Source: Reticulascus tulasneorum (taxonomy: Eukaryota > Ascomycota > Sordariomycetes > Glomerellales > Reticulascaceae). Taken from it: 64,000 bases of DNA. Made by a program: the position numbers and the translations under genes. The stretch covers positions 372,001 to 436,000 of the forward strand of contig LSAX01000008.1 of assembly GCA_001557505.1 (NCBI GenBank), in the 5' to 3' direction. Positions 13,369 to 25,801 of the stretch are shown piece by piece; within the stretch, counting starts at the first letter, position 1, and each line of letters opens with the position of its first letter. The notes below the pieces were generated by a model. That model searched no databases and was not told where the DNA came from. It worked only from the letters and a program-made list of their open reading frames with translations.

Positions 13369-14752
13369 CTACTTGGACACAGCCGCCGTGAGGACCTGCG
13401 TCCTGAAGAAGCCACCCTTTGTCTTCTCGATCACCTGCTGGTACACGTTGTTGGGCGGGTGGTTCATGATGACGGTGCCCTCCTGGCTGTCGATCTTGGC
13501 GTCGAGGCGTGTCTCCCGGATCAGATTGACGATCCACTTCTCGCCGTCGTCCGGGTTGAGACCGAGCTTGGCGCTGAGGTCGCGGATGTTCATGCGGCTG
13601 AAGATCTTGCAGTAGCTCTCGCAGATGAGGTGGCGGGCGGCCTCGACGAAGGCGTCGCTGCTGCTCATGAGGAAGAAGTCGGAGCGGCACACCTCCTCGG
13701 CCTGGCGCAGCGCCTCGCGGGCCGCGTTGAAGTCGTGGGCGATGTACAGCGCGGCAACGAACTCGGTGATGGGGTCCGTGTACTCGTAGGCCTCCTGGCG
13801 GACGTAGCGTACCACGTCCTTCATCTGCTTCTGGTGCAGCGAGGTGCTGCGGCTGCGAGTGCGGCCGGTGATGACGGCGGCGATGAGGTAGCGCAGGATC
13901 CACGGGCACGACGTCTGGATCGTGTTGATGAAGGCGGCAGAGAAGAACATGTCGAGGATGGGCTCCCGCGCCGCATCGAAGTTGAAGAGCGGGAAGAGCG
14001 CCCAGTGCACCAGCATGGTGCGGTGGTCGAGCTGCGCACGCGGGTTGTTGAACAGCTTGGTGTCGATCGACTCCTTCACCTTCATCAGCTCGTCGACGGC
14101 GGACTCCCAGTTGGTAGTGAGGATCTCCGACGCGAGCTTGCCCCAGGTCGCCATCGCGACCTTGTCGTTGTCTGTGGAGAGGACACGGAACTGGTACAGG
14201 AGTTCGGCCGCGGCACCGTAGTTGCCGCAGCGGAACTGGAACTGGCCGAAGTCGTACAGGGCGTTAACCATTTCAACCGTGACCTATTCTCATCATGTCA
14301 GCGCTCTTCTTCTAGACGTGCACTCCCCATGCCGCCCCGCTTCTGGAACTCACATCATGGTCCTTCTTCAAAAACTCCAAGTTGGCAACCTTGTCGCTCC
14401 TCAAACCCGCAACAACATCCTCCCTCCCCAGCAGCTCTGTAATCTTGGTCGTATCCTGCTCGAACTTCTCCAGCTGGGCCAGCACGTCGGTCCGCTTCTT
14501 TGTGTACTCCGGCGGCGCCTCCTCCACACCGTTCAAATCGCAGTAGAGCTGTGCCACATAGTCCGCCATATTCGTGCTCTCCAACAACTTGATCTTCCCC
14601 CCAAGAAGCTGCCGTGCCTTCGCGTCATCGCCCTTCTCCTCCGCCTTACCGGCCTCGAACTCGATTAACGGGAATACCAGATGTCGGCTGAGTTGCGATG
14701 CGAGCTTGGGAAGGATGCTCTCGCTGTCGACGGCGGCTGTGATCTCCTCCAT
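13369..14752 (-). CDS. INT6: eIF3e/Int6, translation initiation factor 3 subunit E
   Basis: Two exons: 14752-14354 and 14283-13369, about 437 aa, near the usual eIF3e length of 445. Subunit of eIF3, which binds the 40S ribosome and recruits the initiation machinery. The N-terminus has the diagnostic [14 protein letters not shown], then [25 protein letters not shown]. The splice junction reads [22 protein letters not shown]. The C-terminal PCI domain ends with [21 protein letters not shown] and [17 protein letters not shown] chose the ATG at 14752 (MEEITAAV). The same frame is open to an upstream ATG at 14827, but that extension (MVPAAIFAS...) does not look conserved and may overlap a leader intron ending at CAG 14753-14755. 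An opposite-strand frame of 327 codons across this gene is a codon-bias shadow. Confidence 0.93.
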
Positions 14753-15135
14753 GCTGGGCAATATGTCGACGTGGTTTAGTACTGGGTGGCTTATTGATAT
14801 GCTAGCGAAAATAGCAGCCGGTACCACTCTTAGTCTTGTCGTCGTCGTCGTCGTCGCGATCTTGGAAGATCTCCTTTGGAGGGGCCGAGTTTTGGGATTT
14901 TTGACGAAAGGCAGAAATTGGTGGGGGTTTGGAGAATAGCCGGGGATTCTCCGAGCGAGCGTCAGAAACTTTCAGACAGGTGAATTATTTCCGAGCTTTA
15001 CCCGGTGCGCTTCACGTCTGGTCGAAACTTTGATGAGAGAATCGCCAAAACGCGAATCTGCTCTTGCAAAACGATTCAGCAGCGTGTTTGAATAGCAAAG
15101 CAGGGTCGGAGACTTTCAATTAGTTTCTAGCGATT
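14753..15135. promoter_or_regulatory. Shared eIF3e/mL49 promoter interval
   Basis: 383 bp between divergent starts. A (GTC)n run lies at about 14837-14856. The minus strand has a pyrimidine-rich leader upstream of eIF3e. A 5'-UTR intron in eIF3e is possible (acceptor CAG just before its ATG). Both genes serve translation, cytosolic and mitochondrial. Confidence 0.4.
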
Positions 15136-15689
15136 ATGAAGACCTTCCTCACGAGGCTCGGCCAAGCCCGGCCAGCGATCTCCCTCCTCCAACCCAGACT
15201 CCTCTCCCTCCAATCACCACGACACTCGTCTACGACAACCTCACCATCTTCAGACCCGGCCGCCACGCCGTCCACGGCCTCTACGCCTTCCCAGACAATA
15301 ACAGCGCACCCGCAACAACCGCCAACTGCGCAATCCCGCCCCTATCTCGTCGGCCTCACCCCGTCGAATCAGTTCCCCGTCTACGCTCAAACCAAGGCCG
15401 CAGGCCAGTCGAAGTTCACGCTCATCAAGAAGATCGAAGGGAACAAGCGGGTCTTCGTGCAGGACCTAGCCAAGGAGACAGGCCTAGACGCTGGCAACAT
15501 CGTGATCAATCCCGTTACGGGCCATGTACAGATCAAGGTACCAGATGGGGTTCACTCACCATGTCAATGGCCAGAATACTAACTGGGTTCTTTTCTCAGG
15601 GATTCCATGTTTTGGCCGTCAAGTCCTGGCTTGCTGGACTGTTCGGCGACCCCAAAAAACTGAAGGCGCTAGATGAGGATACAGCTTAG
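15136..15689 (+). CDS. IMG2: Mitochondrial large ribosomal subunit protein mL49
   Basis: Two exons: 15136-15537 and 15600-15689, 163 aa. Intron GTACCA...CTCAG (15538-15599) with branch-like ACTAAC at 15578. The N-terminus (MKTFLTRLGQARPAISLLQ) is Arg/Ser/Leu-rich without acidic residues, as expected for a mitochondrial targeting sequence. A Pro/Ser/Thr linker follows. The core is the Img2/mL49 domain: TPSNQFPVYAQ, then FTLIKKIEGNKRVF, DLAKETGLDAGNIVINPVTG and, across the junction, HVQIK|GFHVLAVKSWLAGLF. The protein is a component of the mitochondrial 54S ribosomal subunit. Confidence 0.92.
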
Positions 15690-16205
15690 AAGCCGTGAAA
15701 GGAGAGGGTGGATCATCATAAGATACTGTCGATACATACTGTACTATATATTAACTGGCTGGGGCCGTGGAAAGATTCTAGGGGGGATTTGAAACTGCTG
15801 GGCTTGCCGCATTGTGGAAAGAAGCATGTTAAGACTACAGCACGGAGCCAGAGGACAGGATTGCATCAGGAGGATTGCATCAGGAAACCTCTGCGTAAAA
15901 TGAAGCTCATAGGTATTTGTCGCATTTCCGCATCATATATACACCCAAAAGCCAGGAAAGAAGCCATCTCTTCATCCAACCATTCCCCATCAATCCTCCA
16001 AACTGATATGTCTGCCTTGTGTCCTTTTGGAATCCATACACTTATACAATATACAGCCCAGCCGGCGAGAAGCACCAGTCGCCAGGAACGTGCCATGCCA
16101 CCACAAAGGCATGCTCGGGTTGGGATGAACCAAGTCCACCAAACACACCATTAGATAATAGTCGAGGTGAGCGCCAACGCCATGCTAGTCTCGCAATGCC
16201 CAAGT
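15690..16205. other. Convergent 3' region, mL49 and SWI1
   Basis: 516 bp between facing stop codons. AT-rich with no supported coding frame; probably the 3' UTRs. A short direct repeat (AGGATTGCATCAGG, twice) lies at about 15858-15882. Confidence 0.45.
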
Positions 16206-18458
16206 CTAAAGGTCCAACACCGTCAACGCTGTAAACTTCTTGATCACTCCCTCCTTCGTCCAGTCGGTCGCCCTCAACTGGAACATTTGCTTGACATCGT
16301 CCATCGTAGGCAGCAGGCCCAACGGGACTGACGGGTCTGCAGCATTGGGGTCGCGAGCCTTGTCAATCAGCCTTCGCAGCATCTGCAAGCTGACGAAGGC
16401 CATAGATACCAAACCAGGGTCCTTTACGACCTCCGGGTGTAGGATCGATTCGTATTCCTGGCCGAGGGCAAGCACGAACTTGTAGATTGCCTGCGCAAAT
16501 CCGCTACCGCTTGTAAGCCATAGCCTGGCCAGGCCGCTCTCGTATCCTGGAGCCAGAGACGCCAAGATGTCGGCAGCTAACAATCCCTGCATCGCCCACG
16601 GCTTAATGAGCTTGTTTTCCGCGGCGTTGGGGTCGGTCTCAGGGTCGGATTCGCCCTTGCCGTCGAGGTGGAGCTCGTATGGTGGTATCGCCGTCGTCGC
16701 GAGCCCGAAAGCCCTTGTCATCAGGTCGTACTGGGGTGTGCCATTTGCATCGATGGCAAATATCTCCTTGTAAAACGTCCTGTTGGGTTCGTCTCGCGCC
16801 AAGAGCCTCGTCAGCGCATCAACCGCGCAAGGCAGGTAACCCTGAGTCTCGGCGTCGTAGGGCGGGAAGTAGAGCGCCCCGTTTACGATAGAAGGCCCTG
16901 GAGACGGCGCAAATGCGAGCAGAAAATGCAAAAGGCACAAGGCTTGTTCTCGGCCGGGTATTTCCACCTCGCCCGCAATGTTCGAGATGAGGACAACCGC
17001 ATCCTTCATGAATTCCAGCGTGTTGCCGTGGGTTCGCAGGAGCATATTGCGAGTGCCCAGGTATCGGATCATGACGCACAGGAACTTGACAAGCGACTCG
17101 TCGGCAAGCACAGATGCATTGCGACTCTGCGTCTCCGCATCGTGAAAGGAGAGGTTGCGGAGAATGGTGGTGACGCAGGTAAGTCGGTCAACGGCCCTGT
17201 CCAACTCGTACTCGGGCGTCCCGATCAGAGGCAGCTCGCGAAGCTGCATTCGCTCAACCTGGAAAGCTCTCTCCACGTCTTCATACGACGGGAGTTGGAC
17301 TTCGTCGGAGACCTCCACCGTGTTCTCCGCGAGAACCTCAATCTGCTCTTCGGCACAGTCCAACAATGCTTCCAGCAGCTCCTCGCAATATTGCAGCTCG
17401 ATGTATACCTTGTCCGATGTAGTGCTCGTCACGGTGGCCAGAGTATCTAGGGCCAGTCGCACCTCGCTGTGAATGCCGGATTCGAGACTTCGGGTGAGGG
17501 CTTGGGTGTCTACGTGGCCAAGATCCCAGGGGCCTGGGATGTCTGGCCTGGCTTGCTGTAGAATAGGAGCCAGCATGTTGAAAGCTTTTAGATCTATGCC
17601 GCCATAGGTCTCGAGTTTGCGGACGCTCGGCCGGTACTCGTCCCCTTCCTCTGCGAGCTGTACCATCCGCGGCTTGGGAGGCTTGACTTCCTCAACTGGC
17701 TGTACCGCGTCTGGTCCGCCTGGCAAGGGTATGCTGCCGGCTTTGACGTGTACTGGCGATGTCATCGGGAAGCCGGGGCCAGTACCTGGGCCGTGGACTG
17801 GTGCGGGTTCCATGCCCCTGGATATACTATTTCGCCCGCGGGGTTGGGAAAAGTTTGGATTTGGCGGCCGTGGCGGGCCTTGGCCCTGGGGGGTTGAAAA
17901 GCCGTTCACAGTCGGCTGGTTCGGGTATTGCATTTGCTTGACGGGGGTCTGAGCCGGGGCTTGGTGCATCTGAGCTTGCTGGGCCTGCTGAGCCTGCTGC
18001 ATCATTTGCGCCTGCGATATCTGGCCCTGCTGCATTTGCTTCATGGGGGTTCCCGGCTGCGCCAGCGGTTGGCCACCGGGCACATTTGGGTTTTGCATGT
18101 TTTGTTGCTGCATCATCCGCTGGCGGTTATGCTGGGCGGTCCAGGCCTCTTCGAACCGCAACAGGTTCCGCTCGTACATGTCCCTCAGTATCTGAGGCGC
18201 CTGGGGCAGCTGTTGGGGATGGAAACCGAGGGCATTCGAAACGTGCCCCCACAGGCTCTGCTGACTTGCGCTTCTGTGGCCGCCCTTGCCTTGTACGGCC
18301 TGGAAAAGCAGAAGTAAGCTGACCGGCCGGTTGCCGATGGAAGGGTTCATATCAAGTTGCAAGCCTTTGGCGTTCATGAAGGCAGTCAGATTCTTGGTGA
18401 ACTGTTCCGGGTCAGTGGGTCGGGGCATAGGCCTCTGCTGTTGCTGTTGTTGTTGTTG

Positions 18459-18489
<31 letters not shown>

Positions 18490-19341
18490 TGTCTCAAGGC
18501 ACCGGGTGGCATTTGACCGTTGGGGGTCGGCATGGGTTGCTTGGGCATCATTCCACGACCCTGTGCCATATTTTGCTGCGCCTGCATCTGGGCTGCCATC
18601 TGCATGTTTTGTATATTTTGCATGTTTCCCTGCATCTGTTTCTGAAGCCGCGCCTGGTAGGCGACCATCTGCTGCTGCTCCATGGCGTTGCGCGGCTGCA
18701 TATTCGGCGGGTACATCTGCTGTGGCATCTGACCCATCTGTTGCGGCATCTGGCCCATCTGCTGCGGCATCTGACCCATCTGTTGTGGCATCATGCCGCC
18801 CGGGGGCATGCCACCAGGGGGCATCTGGTTGGGACCTCCGGGGGAGGGACGGGCAGGGGATGGTGTCGGTGTAAAGTTTGGGTTGTACCCTTGCGGCATG
18901 TTTTGCATATAGGGGTTCGGTTGAGGTGTGCCGTGTTCGGAGGGCACGGGCGATGCTTGAGGGCCGAACTGTTGCGCGCTGGGCGAGAACGGATGGGGCG
19001 ACGCGGTCGCGACTCGTTGGGGGACGCTGCCGGGTCGAAGTTGGTTCGCCATGATTGGCGACGGGGTCGCGTTGGCCGAGCCGTTAGGCTGGAGATGGGG
19101 ATATTGGCCGGGCTGGCCGGGATTCTGCTGGGCCATGGGACTAGGCTGGTAACCAGGGAATTGCTGTGGTGTCTCGGAGCGCGACGTGGGTAGCATGCCG
19201 GGGTTCTGACGGGGGGAGCCGGCGAGGCTGTCCTCGCGGGGACGAGGGCGTTTGGAGGGGATGACTTGGTTTGTCTGGTAGACGGGGTTTTGAAAGGAGG
19301 GCGAGGCGTTGCGCATGGGACCATTCTGCATAGCGGCCATC

Positions 19342-19373
<32 letters not shown>

Positions 19374-19544
19374 CTGCTGCTGCTGCTGGTGGTTCGCGAA
19401 CTGGGCGGGATTGAATTGGGCCGGGCTGCCCATGAAGGCTGAAGGATCCATCATGGCTCCTTGGACAGCGGTGGGATCGTTCATGTGAGGGAAGCCGTTG
19501 CCATTGTGGTTGGGGACGGCAGCCTCGTTCATCCAGGTGCTCAT
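16206..19544 (-). CDS. SWI1-like ARID subunit of the SWI/SNF remodeller
   Basis: One exon, 1112 aa. The N-terminal third is disordered and rich in Gln, Pro, Met and Asn. It has two polyglutamine tracts (about residues 52-69 and 350-371) and a Met/Gln repeat (GQMPQQM units, DNA 18720-18790). An ARID/BRIGHT-type DNA-binding domain follows at about 378-466 (FTKNLTAFMNAKGLQLDMNP ... LFQAVQGKGGHRS ... LWGHVSNALGFHP). The C-terminal half is helical, of the kind found in fungal Swi1/Sol1 and metazoan BAF250, with FNMLAPILQQARPDIPGPWD, VTTILRNLSFHDAETQ and FLCVMIRYLGTRNMLLR. The order polyQ-ARID-helical C-terminus matches fungal SWI1 (sol1 in fission yeast). It likely acts in the nucleus as the targeting subunit of SWI/SNF. 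Confidence 0.88.
18430..18494 (-). repeat. CAG/CAA polyglutamine tract 2 of SWI1
   Basis: About 21 codons, mostly CAG with CAA interruptions, inside the SWI1-like CDS just before the ARID domain. A second tract lies at 19337-19389. Mixed codons stabilise the length, but variation between strains is likely. Confidence 0.85.
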
Positions 19545-20397
19545 GACTGTCGGAGGGTATAGCGACCCATCTGGTAATCGAGTCCTTGAGAAGGAAAGTT
19601 AGCGATCGAACGGGCCAGGCCAAGATCCATTGAGATGGGGAAGTGTATTGATTGGGCAGAGGTAAGCAAGTGACACGGCAGCGGTATGTCGCGATGCCAA
19701 AAAAAAAGTCGCGTCGCGATGATGGGTGGTGTGGTGTAGGGGAAGGGTAGCTTGATGGTGGTGGTGGGTGCTCTAACTCTCTTTCGATTTTTTTTCTCTC
19801 GCGCTCGCCCAGGGCAATGTGTCTAGCCGTCTTTCTGGCTGTCTGTCTTTCTTTCTCTCTGTTCTGTTTTCGGTCGAGGGGGGTGGTTGGGTAGGCCGAA
19901 GAGGCAGATAGATGGAAGCGGGAAGCGAAAAGGGAGAAATTTTTTGCCGGTTGGGTGAGCCAAAACCAAGGTCGATCAACAAAGGCGAGCAGATCAAGCC
20001 AACATTAAGCCTCGCGCAACGTCGATTCCATCAAGCAAGCGCATGAAGGCATCGACAGAAAGTCACGAGACAAAAAGTATTTAACTCTATCGTCCGGCCG
20101 GGGTTGGGGGGTGGCAGGAAAATGGGCAGCAGCAGGCAGGTACATGCCTGGATGGGCAGGCGGAGAGAGAAGAGAGGAGAGGAAGGAGATGGCGCGAACT
20201 CACTCAGAGGCAGGTCTTACCTAAGTCGGTCGCAGGCCGGGCCAAGAGAGGATAGGACAGAGCAGGCGGCTGCTGGACCAGGAGGAGGAGGACTGGACTG
20301 GACAGGAGGAGGGAGTGCGTGCGTGCGGCGGGCGGACAGACGCGTGTTGGGATGGTGGATGGGGGATAGGATAGGATGGGATGGGATGGTATAGTAT

Positions 20398-20417
20398 GGG
20401 GGGGGGGGGGGGGGGGG
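20398..20417 (+). repeat. Poly(G) run of 20 with G-rich flank
   Basis: Twenty consecutive G, preceded by G-rich GGAT/GGGAT repeats (20350-20397). On the plus strand this could form a G-quadruplex. Such a run is also prone to length errors in assembly. Confidence 0.8.
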
Positions 20418-23160
20418 AGAATGGGGATAAACCAACGAGCGTAGCCGTACACACAGCAAGCAACGCGTACGTACAGGAAACGAATAGTCTTTCCCAAACT
20501 CTCGTCAAGACCGCGGCCGGAGAGATTCGATAGAGATGGAGTGTGTGGTGTGCGCGCGAGCGAGAGACGTGTGCTGCTTGGGTTTGCTGGTGCTGATGCT
20601 GGTGCTGGATTGGTTTCAGGCCCCGAAAAATGAACTCAAAAGGAGGAAAAAGCCTGGCGAGATGGCCTCTTTGCCGGGAGAGGCAGAGAGAGATGGTGAG
20701 ACGCCAGGGCCGGAACCGGCTTAGTGCGTGCTAAGGAGGCGGCTAAGCGAACCTGCGGATCCTGGCCAAGGACCAATGAAAGGCTGATGTTAGTAGCGAG
20801 GTGGAGTCGCCCCCGGTCCTGCGTTAGCAGAGACCGCGCGTCTACCAGCTATTTCACTAACAGATTGCTGGCCAGCGAGGAGCTGAGCACTATCTGCCGA
20901 GCCGACCAGCCCCCTTCTCCGACACTACCCCCCAGTGCCTCCCAGCGCTCAGAGAGGGACCTCCAGCCCGTGCTCTACGAGATAATACAGCACCATTCGC
21001 CCCTGTATCTCTCAGTCTCTCCGTCCCCCAGCTAATTACCATCCAGACATTCATGATGGATGTTAATGCCGCCGGAACTACAATACTCGCATATATCGCA
21101 CTCCTCCGTGGCGAATCTGCTCATATGAAAAGGACAAAACTCTTATGTAGAGTAGACTTAGCCTTGCAAGCTCAGCAATAGCCATCCGCCTCCAGTCCGG
21201 ACAGACGTAGCGTAGCTCTGTTCCACATGAATCAAACGTAGGTGGGAGATCCGGCAAGCGGGATAAAGAAAAGAGTCAAAGACGCTATTCGCAAATGCAG
21301 AAGCTCCCGGGAAACCCCAAGCTAGAGCGAGCGCAAGCAAGTTGGTCAATTGCCTCTTTTTTGGTGCGATACGTCCCCAGATGACAGCTGTCACGGTGGA
21401 GCACGACAAACTCCAGCGTGTGCGATGGCGATTCGACGGCCGTGAAGGAGGCAATCAATAAGTAATTTCCTGCCATTCCAATCTTTCGGACTTGCCCAGA
21501 GTCATGAGGCAACGTGTGGTCACACAGACCTGCGACAATGGCAGCAGACAGGCAAGACGGAAAGCAGATCAACCTTGCATCTCTCTGTGAGATGGCCGAG
21601 TTTCTCACTCGCTCCGAATGTCCCGAATTTGTCGTGTGGGCTCCAACGCACTACTAGTTAGGTAGTGACAAGGTGGGCTGATCGGGAAGAGCATGTGTGC
21701 CCCCCCTCACACTTTGAGGAATGGTCGCTCCACGTTCTTCTCACATAGGGCGCATTTCAGCCGCGGATGCAAGCAGTTGGGGCCACAGGGGGTCTCCCCG
21801 CTGCAAACGTATACCAACAATCCCCAGTTGGGAGGCGGGCCGCCACAACCATCGAATGTCTTGCGTACTCCGTAGACACTGTGTATATCCGAGTGTTGGG
21901 TGGGGTGGGCGGTTGGGCGCTGAGAACGGCGCGGTTGAATTGCCTCTGGTGATTCTGCTTCTGTCGCAGCTGGTTTGCGTTTTGCAGCCAGAATGATCAC
22001 CGCTGTAATGCGGTGCCGTGAGGAAGCTTTGGGGGGGATTCGGGACGAGAGAAAGAAAAAAAAAAGCCCCGCTGCCAATGAGGCCGCAATCATTCCCGGC
22101 ACGGTGGCACAAAGCAAGCCATACACATCATCCGTACATAGGGGGGGCGAATGCTAATGGATGCATGCCCTTGTGAGCCAAAGCCAAGCTTCCAATGATT
22201 CCCTTCCCACCCGGCATCCCATCTCGGTTCTGTCTGCCGCCTGTCACAGCTGCATGCCAGTTTGCATCTTTTTCCCACTTGGGTGATTGGCGATGCTGGG
22301 GCAGGAGTGAGAAACCAAAGAAAGCGGTCCGGCGTAGCATTGGCAAAATCAACTGACCAAGTTGTCCGTCGGCTGAAGCCATGAGCAGCCCCCCAGTTTG
22401 AGGGGGAGGAAATGACTGTGTCGCTCCAGATTGGCAGCATCGTACACAGCAGCAGAGTTTCGTCATTTTGGTCGGTCTCCGTTTGATGGATTCCCGGCAA
22501 ATCAACCCACACGGCTTGGTTGGTTGGCCAGGGCATGCCTTGTGGGCGGAGACGAGACATCCTGGGTCACGCCCCAGACGGCCAGCCAGGCACAGGCAGG
22601 ACAGCCCAGGAACAGAAGGCCGTGTTTTTCGAGTCGTCGCTCTTGGACGAAATGTGTCGTGGGAGGTCGATAAGCTGCTCGCCCAGGAGCATCCCACATC
22701 CTTCTAGCCATTCGGAGGCCCAGACTCTTCGTATCACGTATTCCGTCATTTTCGCAAGTCGCCGTTGCTCTCACTGCCAGCTGCTTCGGGGGGGTTCTGG
22801 TCCTGTCTCTGGTGCGCTAACAGGACGACGACCGCCGTTGACGCGGGGGGGGGTACCGATCCATGTAAGTGCTAACATTGGGAGCAGAAAGGGCAGCGAA
22901 AAAATCAGCAACGCAATTATAGACGACAGCCAAAATGAAGAGGAGACTGTGGGAAGGAGAGGGGAAGCCAAAGATGAAGAAAGGGAAAGAGGAAGAAGAG
23001 GAAGAAGAGAGTGAGAGGAGTGAAGGGAGACGGGGGAAGTTGGGCGACTTAAGTGAGAAATACCTGACATTTAGTAGAGGAAGAGGAGGAGGAGTAGTAG
23101 CAGCAGTATTAGTTCAGACCTACCAAGCCAGACACCCGACCAGGTCAAAACCAGGCCAGA

Positions 23161-23204
23161 CCACACGACGACACGACACACACACACGCACCACACACAC
23201 ACAA
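23161..23204 (+). repeat. CA-rich microsatellite
   Basis: Imperfect (CA)n/(CGACA)n tract of about 44 bp with two uninterrupted CA runs. Non-coding. Confidence 0.75.
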
Positions 23205-25801
23205 CGTGCCTGCAGATTATTCTTATTTTCCAGAATGTGCGTGTGTGCAGTGCTGCTTTGAATTATGATTATTGCTGTTCCGTCAGTCCCAGAGTCATAT
23301 GCCCGGTGAGGCGGTGGTGGCAGTAGTAATCCCCTTTTTGACCGTCACGGAATACAGGTGCGTATGAACGTGTGAATATGAATGTGAATGTGAATCAAAT
23401 GCGTCAGGCATGCACACTTTCCACCCGGCTAGGTACCTTTTTTTAGTGTACCGAGAAATGGAAATTCTCCGCCGCCGCCGCCGTCTGTTCTGTTCTGTCT
23501 CTTCTTGATTTCTTTCTTCGCCTTATTATTAAGACCCTGTCTCTTGTCCCTCGCGCTCTCGCTGTGTGCCTGTCTACATACCTTACCTTATGTGTCCCGA
23601 CTTTGGCTCTCCGCTCAGAGATACGAAGCTTCGTCCCCTCGTGAAACCAGCCGATGAAGAAGAAGCTTCCCGCATTCCGGAACCCTCTTTTTCCCACCCC
23701 AGTGCGACTCATCTCAAGAACACCCATCTCGTGCGTTTGCTATCGCTCACCTTCTCCTCTCGGAGGGATTTACACCGCCCCAAGCGCACTTCATCAATAA
23801 TTGCAGGTCCTGCTTCGTACTAACTACAAATGTAGGCGGTTCTTCTTGCACCAATGCGGTCCATGTGGCTTTCCCCATCCTCCCACTTCGATGGACGAGA
23901 GTTCGAACCCTCACCCTGTCCTACCTCTTTTATTTTTCTTCACATTCTAGGTGATCAATAATTAGACAGACGTACTTCGTTCCCGCCAATGTCATCCAGG
24001 CATTTGCCACGATGTAATCTAGCCTCAACAGCCATCGGCTTCAGCCTGCCAACATGTTCGAGACTATCGAGTCATCCGCCCCCCCCCCAACGCCCGCCTC
24101 TAATCCCTGTCTCCCCTTATCCTTGTGGGACTGAAATCATCCAAGGAGCCAACAAAGACCAGCCATGCCCGTGATCGGATTGGAATGGCCTCAAGAATCT
24201 TGCCGATTGTTTGGTCTTACCACTCACCATCCAACAAGCACATCGTACACCGCCCCAGCTCATTCCTGGCGTCCGTTCCTCGACCAACCCCTCCCCTCCC
24301 GCCTTTATCATATTAGACGTGCGTTAGCGGTGGATGGCCAACTTATAACATCTCGACACGCAGCCACTCATCACACAGAGGGTCTGCATTGGAGAACAAC
24401 CGGATTTCCACGGCCCATCCATCTACAATCCATGAGTGCTTCAATCAAACAGGATGGCATCGACTTCGTGGGGCATTCCTGAAACATGCCGGTGCTGGCC
24501 TTCTCTGCTGGTTGCAGATCTGTCTCGCAAAGAGGGAGCGCCATCGACGCCTCCCCGATAATAACGTCCCATCACATCCCATCGTGGTCTACATTGTATT
24601 CCCTGACCTACCTACCCGCCGCCACATCTTTGACGCAGTTCCTTTTTAACCATCGCTGCTACTTCGTACCCGTCCTGTTTTATTGCTTGGCTTGATGCTA
24701 CGGCCTCTAATTGTGCAAGCCTGCATTGCGGGGGCCTTCAACCTATCCAGTTTTCTTAGTCTGGCCATCCTTCTCTTGCTCCCTGTATGCCACATTCCAT
24801 CTTCAGTAACTCCAAGCGCAGGGAGTCAGTCGCTTTGCCTGCCGGCAGAGGTATACTGCCTCATTGCGACCCATTCAAGTAACGAGATCCCCCCCACACT
24901 GCATTGATTCTTTGCTCGACATGGACACAGCTTGGAGTAACAAGTTCTCGGTGGTCTTTGCCGAGCTGTCTGTAGTCTGTTCCTTTCAATTTGTGTTCTC
25001 GAGTCATGAAACTGCAGGCCGTCCTCTCGCCCCCGCATTGCACCAACCACCAAGAACACCCAGGATTTGCCATAAGGCCCTCCTCACAGCAACGCACCTC
25101 TAGCTTGGGGTTCTTTTGTATCATCGTAGTGGTTAGGCTGACGTCTTTGCATCCATAGATGTGAGCTGGCATGTCTGGTCACGTCTGCAGTAGCATACCG
25201 GTCCCTTTGACTCTGTACTATCAAGACATGCATGGTGCCGCTCAATGGATCCGGGCTGTCCGTATGCATGCGACGATGACAGCACCGCCATCAATATTAC
25301 TTGCCATATCCTGTGCATGGCGCGTGCAGTCACCAAAATGGGCTTAGATCTCTGTCAACTGGCAAACTAGCCTCGGACCGCGCACAAGAGCGTTAAGTAA
25401 TCACTACCCCGGTCTCTGTCGCGAGTACTGCCATCGGTGCAGAGCAGCACGCGATGCGGCCGGGTGGGTCACGGAGCACAGGCCGGGCACCCCGGAGCTG
25501 GCCTGCCTGTATACCTCCGGGTATCCCCCACCCCGCCGGACCCGCATTATCTCGTCGACTCTTGAGCCCATAGTACTCGCCTTGCGTGAGGTCTAGGAAC
25601 TAAATCCTTTTTGTGCTTCCGCCGCCTTCTCCTTCTCGAACTTTTCTTGCTCGCACCAGCGCACAAACAGTCTTTCGCTTCTTCTCGTGCAAATTTCTTC
25701 TGGAGAGTTAGTCACCTTGGCTTCCATCCTCTATTACTCTGCCGGTCTGCCTTGATATCTGTGTTTCTTATTTTGCTTCAGCACCGCCACACGACAGTAA
25801 T

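Larger units (their letters stand above)
19545..25801. other. 6.2 kb gene-poor interval
   Basis: No frame here has a recognisable domain or a coherent exon chain. Many short frames overlap on both strands, as expected from non-coding DNA of mixed composition. It is unusually rich in simple sequence: pyrimidine/purine-biased runs at 19780-19870 and 22935-23100, a 20-G run at 20398-20417 and a CA-rich tract at 23161-23204. It lies between two divergent starts (SWI1 at 19544, EVE gene at 25802), so it must hold both promoters. It could also hold long leader introns or non-coding RNAs. No tRNA, 5S rRNA or snRNA was recognised. Confidence 0.5.

Noticed and set aside
13459..14442. 327-codon plus-strand frame
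   Set aside because: It lies antisense to eIF3e exons, is rich in Val/Ala/Arg/Glu as expected from the reverse complement of GC3-biased codons, and has no domain.
22090..22697. Overlapping 156-189 codon minus-strand frames
   Set aside because: Two frames open across the same DNA, no domain, biased composition, no splice-linked partners; likely chance in non-coding sequence.
23890..23925. tRNA-like GTTCGAACCC word
   Set aside because: The T-arm stem does not pair and no D-arm or acceptor stem could be built around it.
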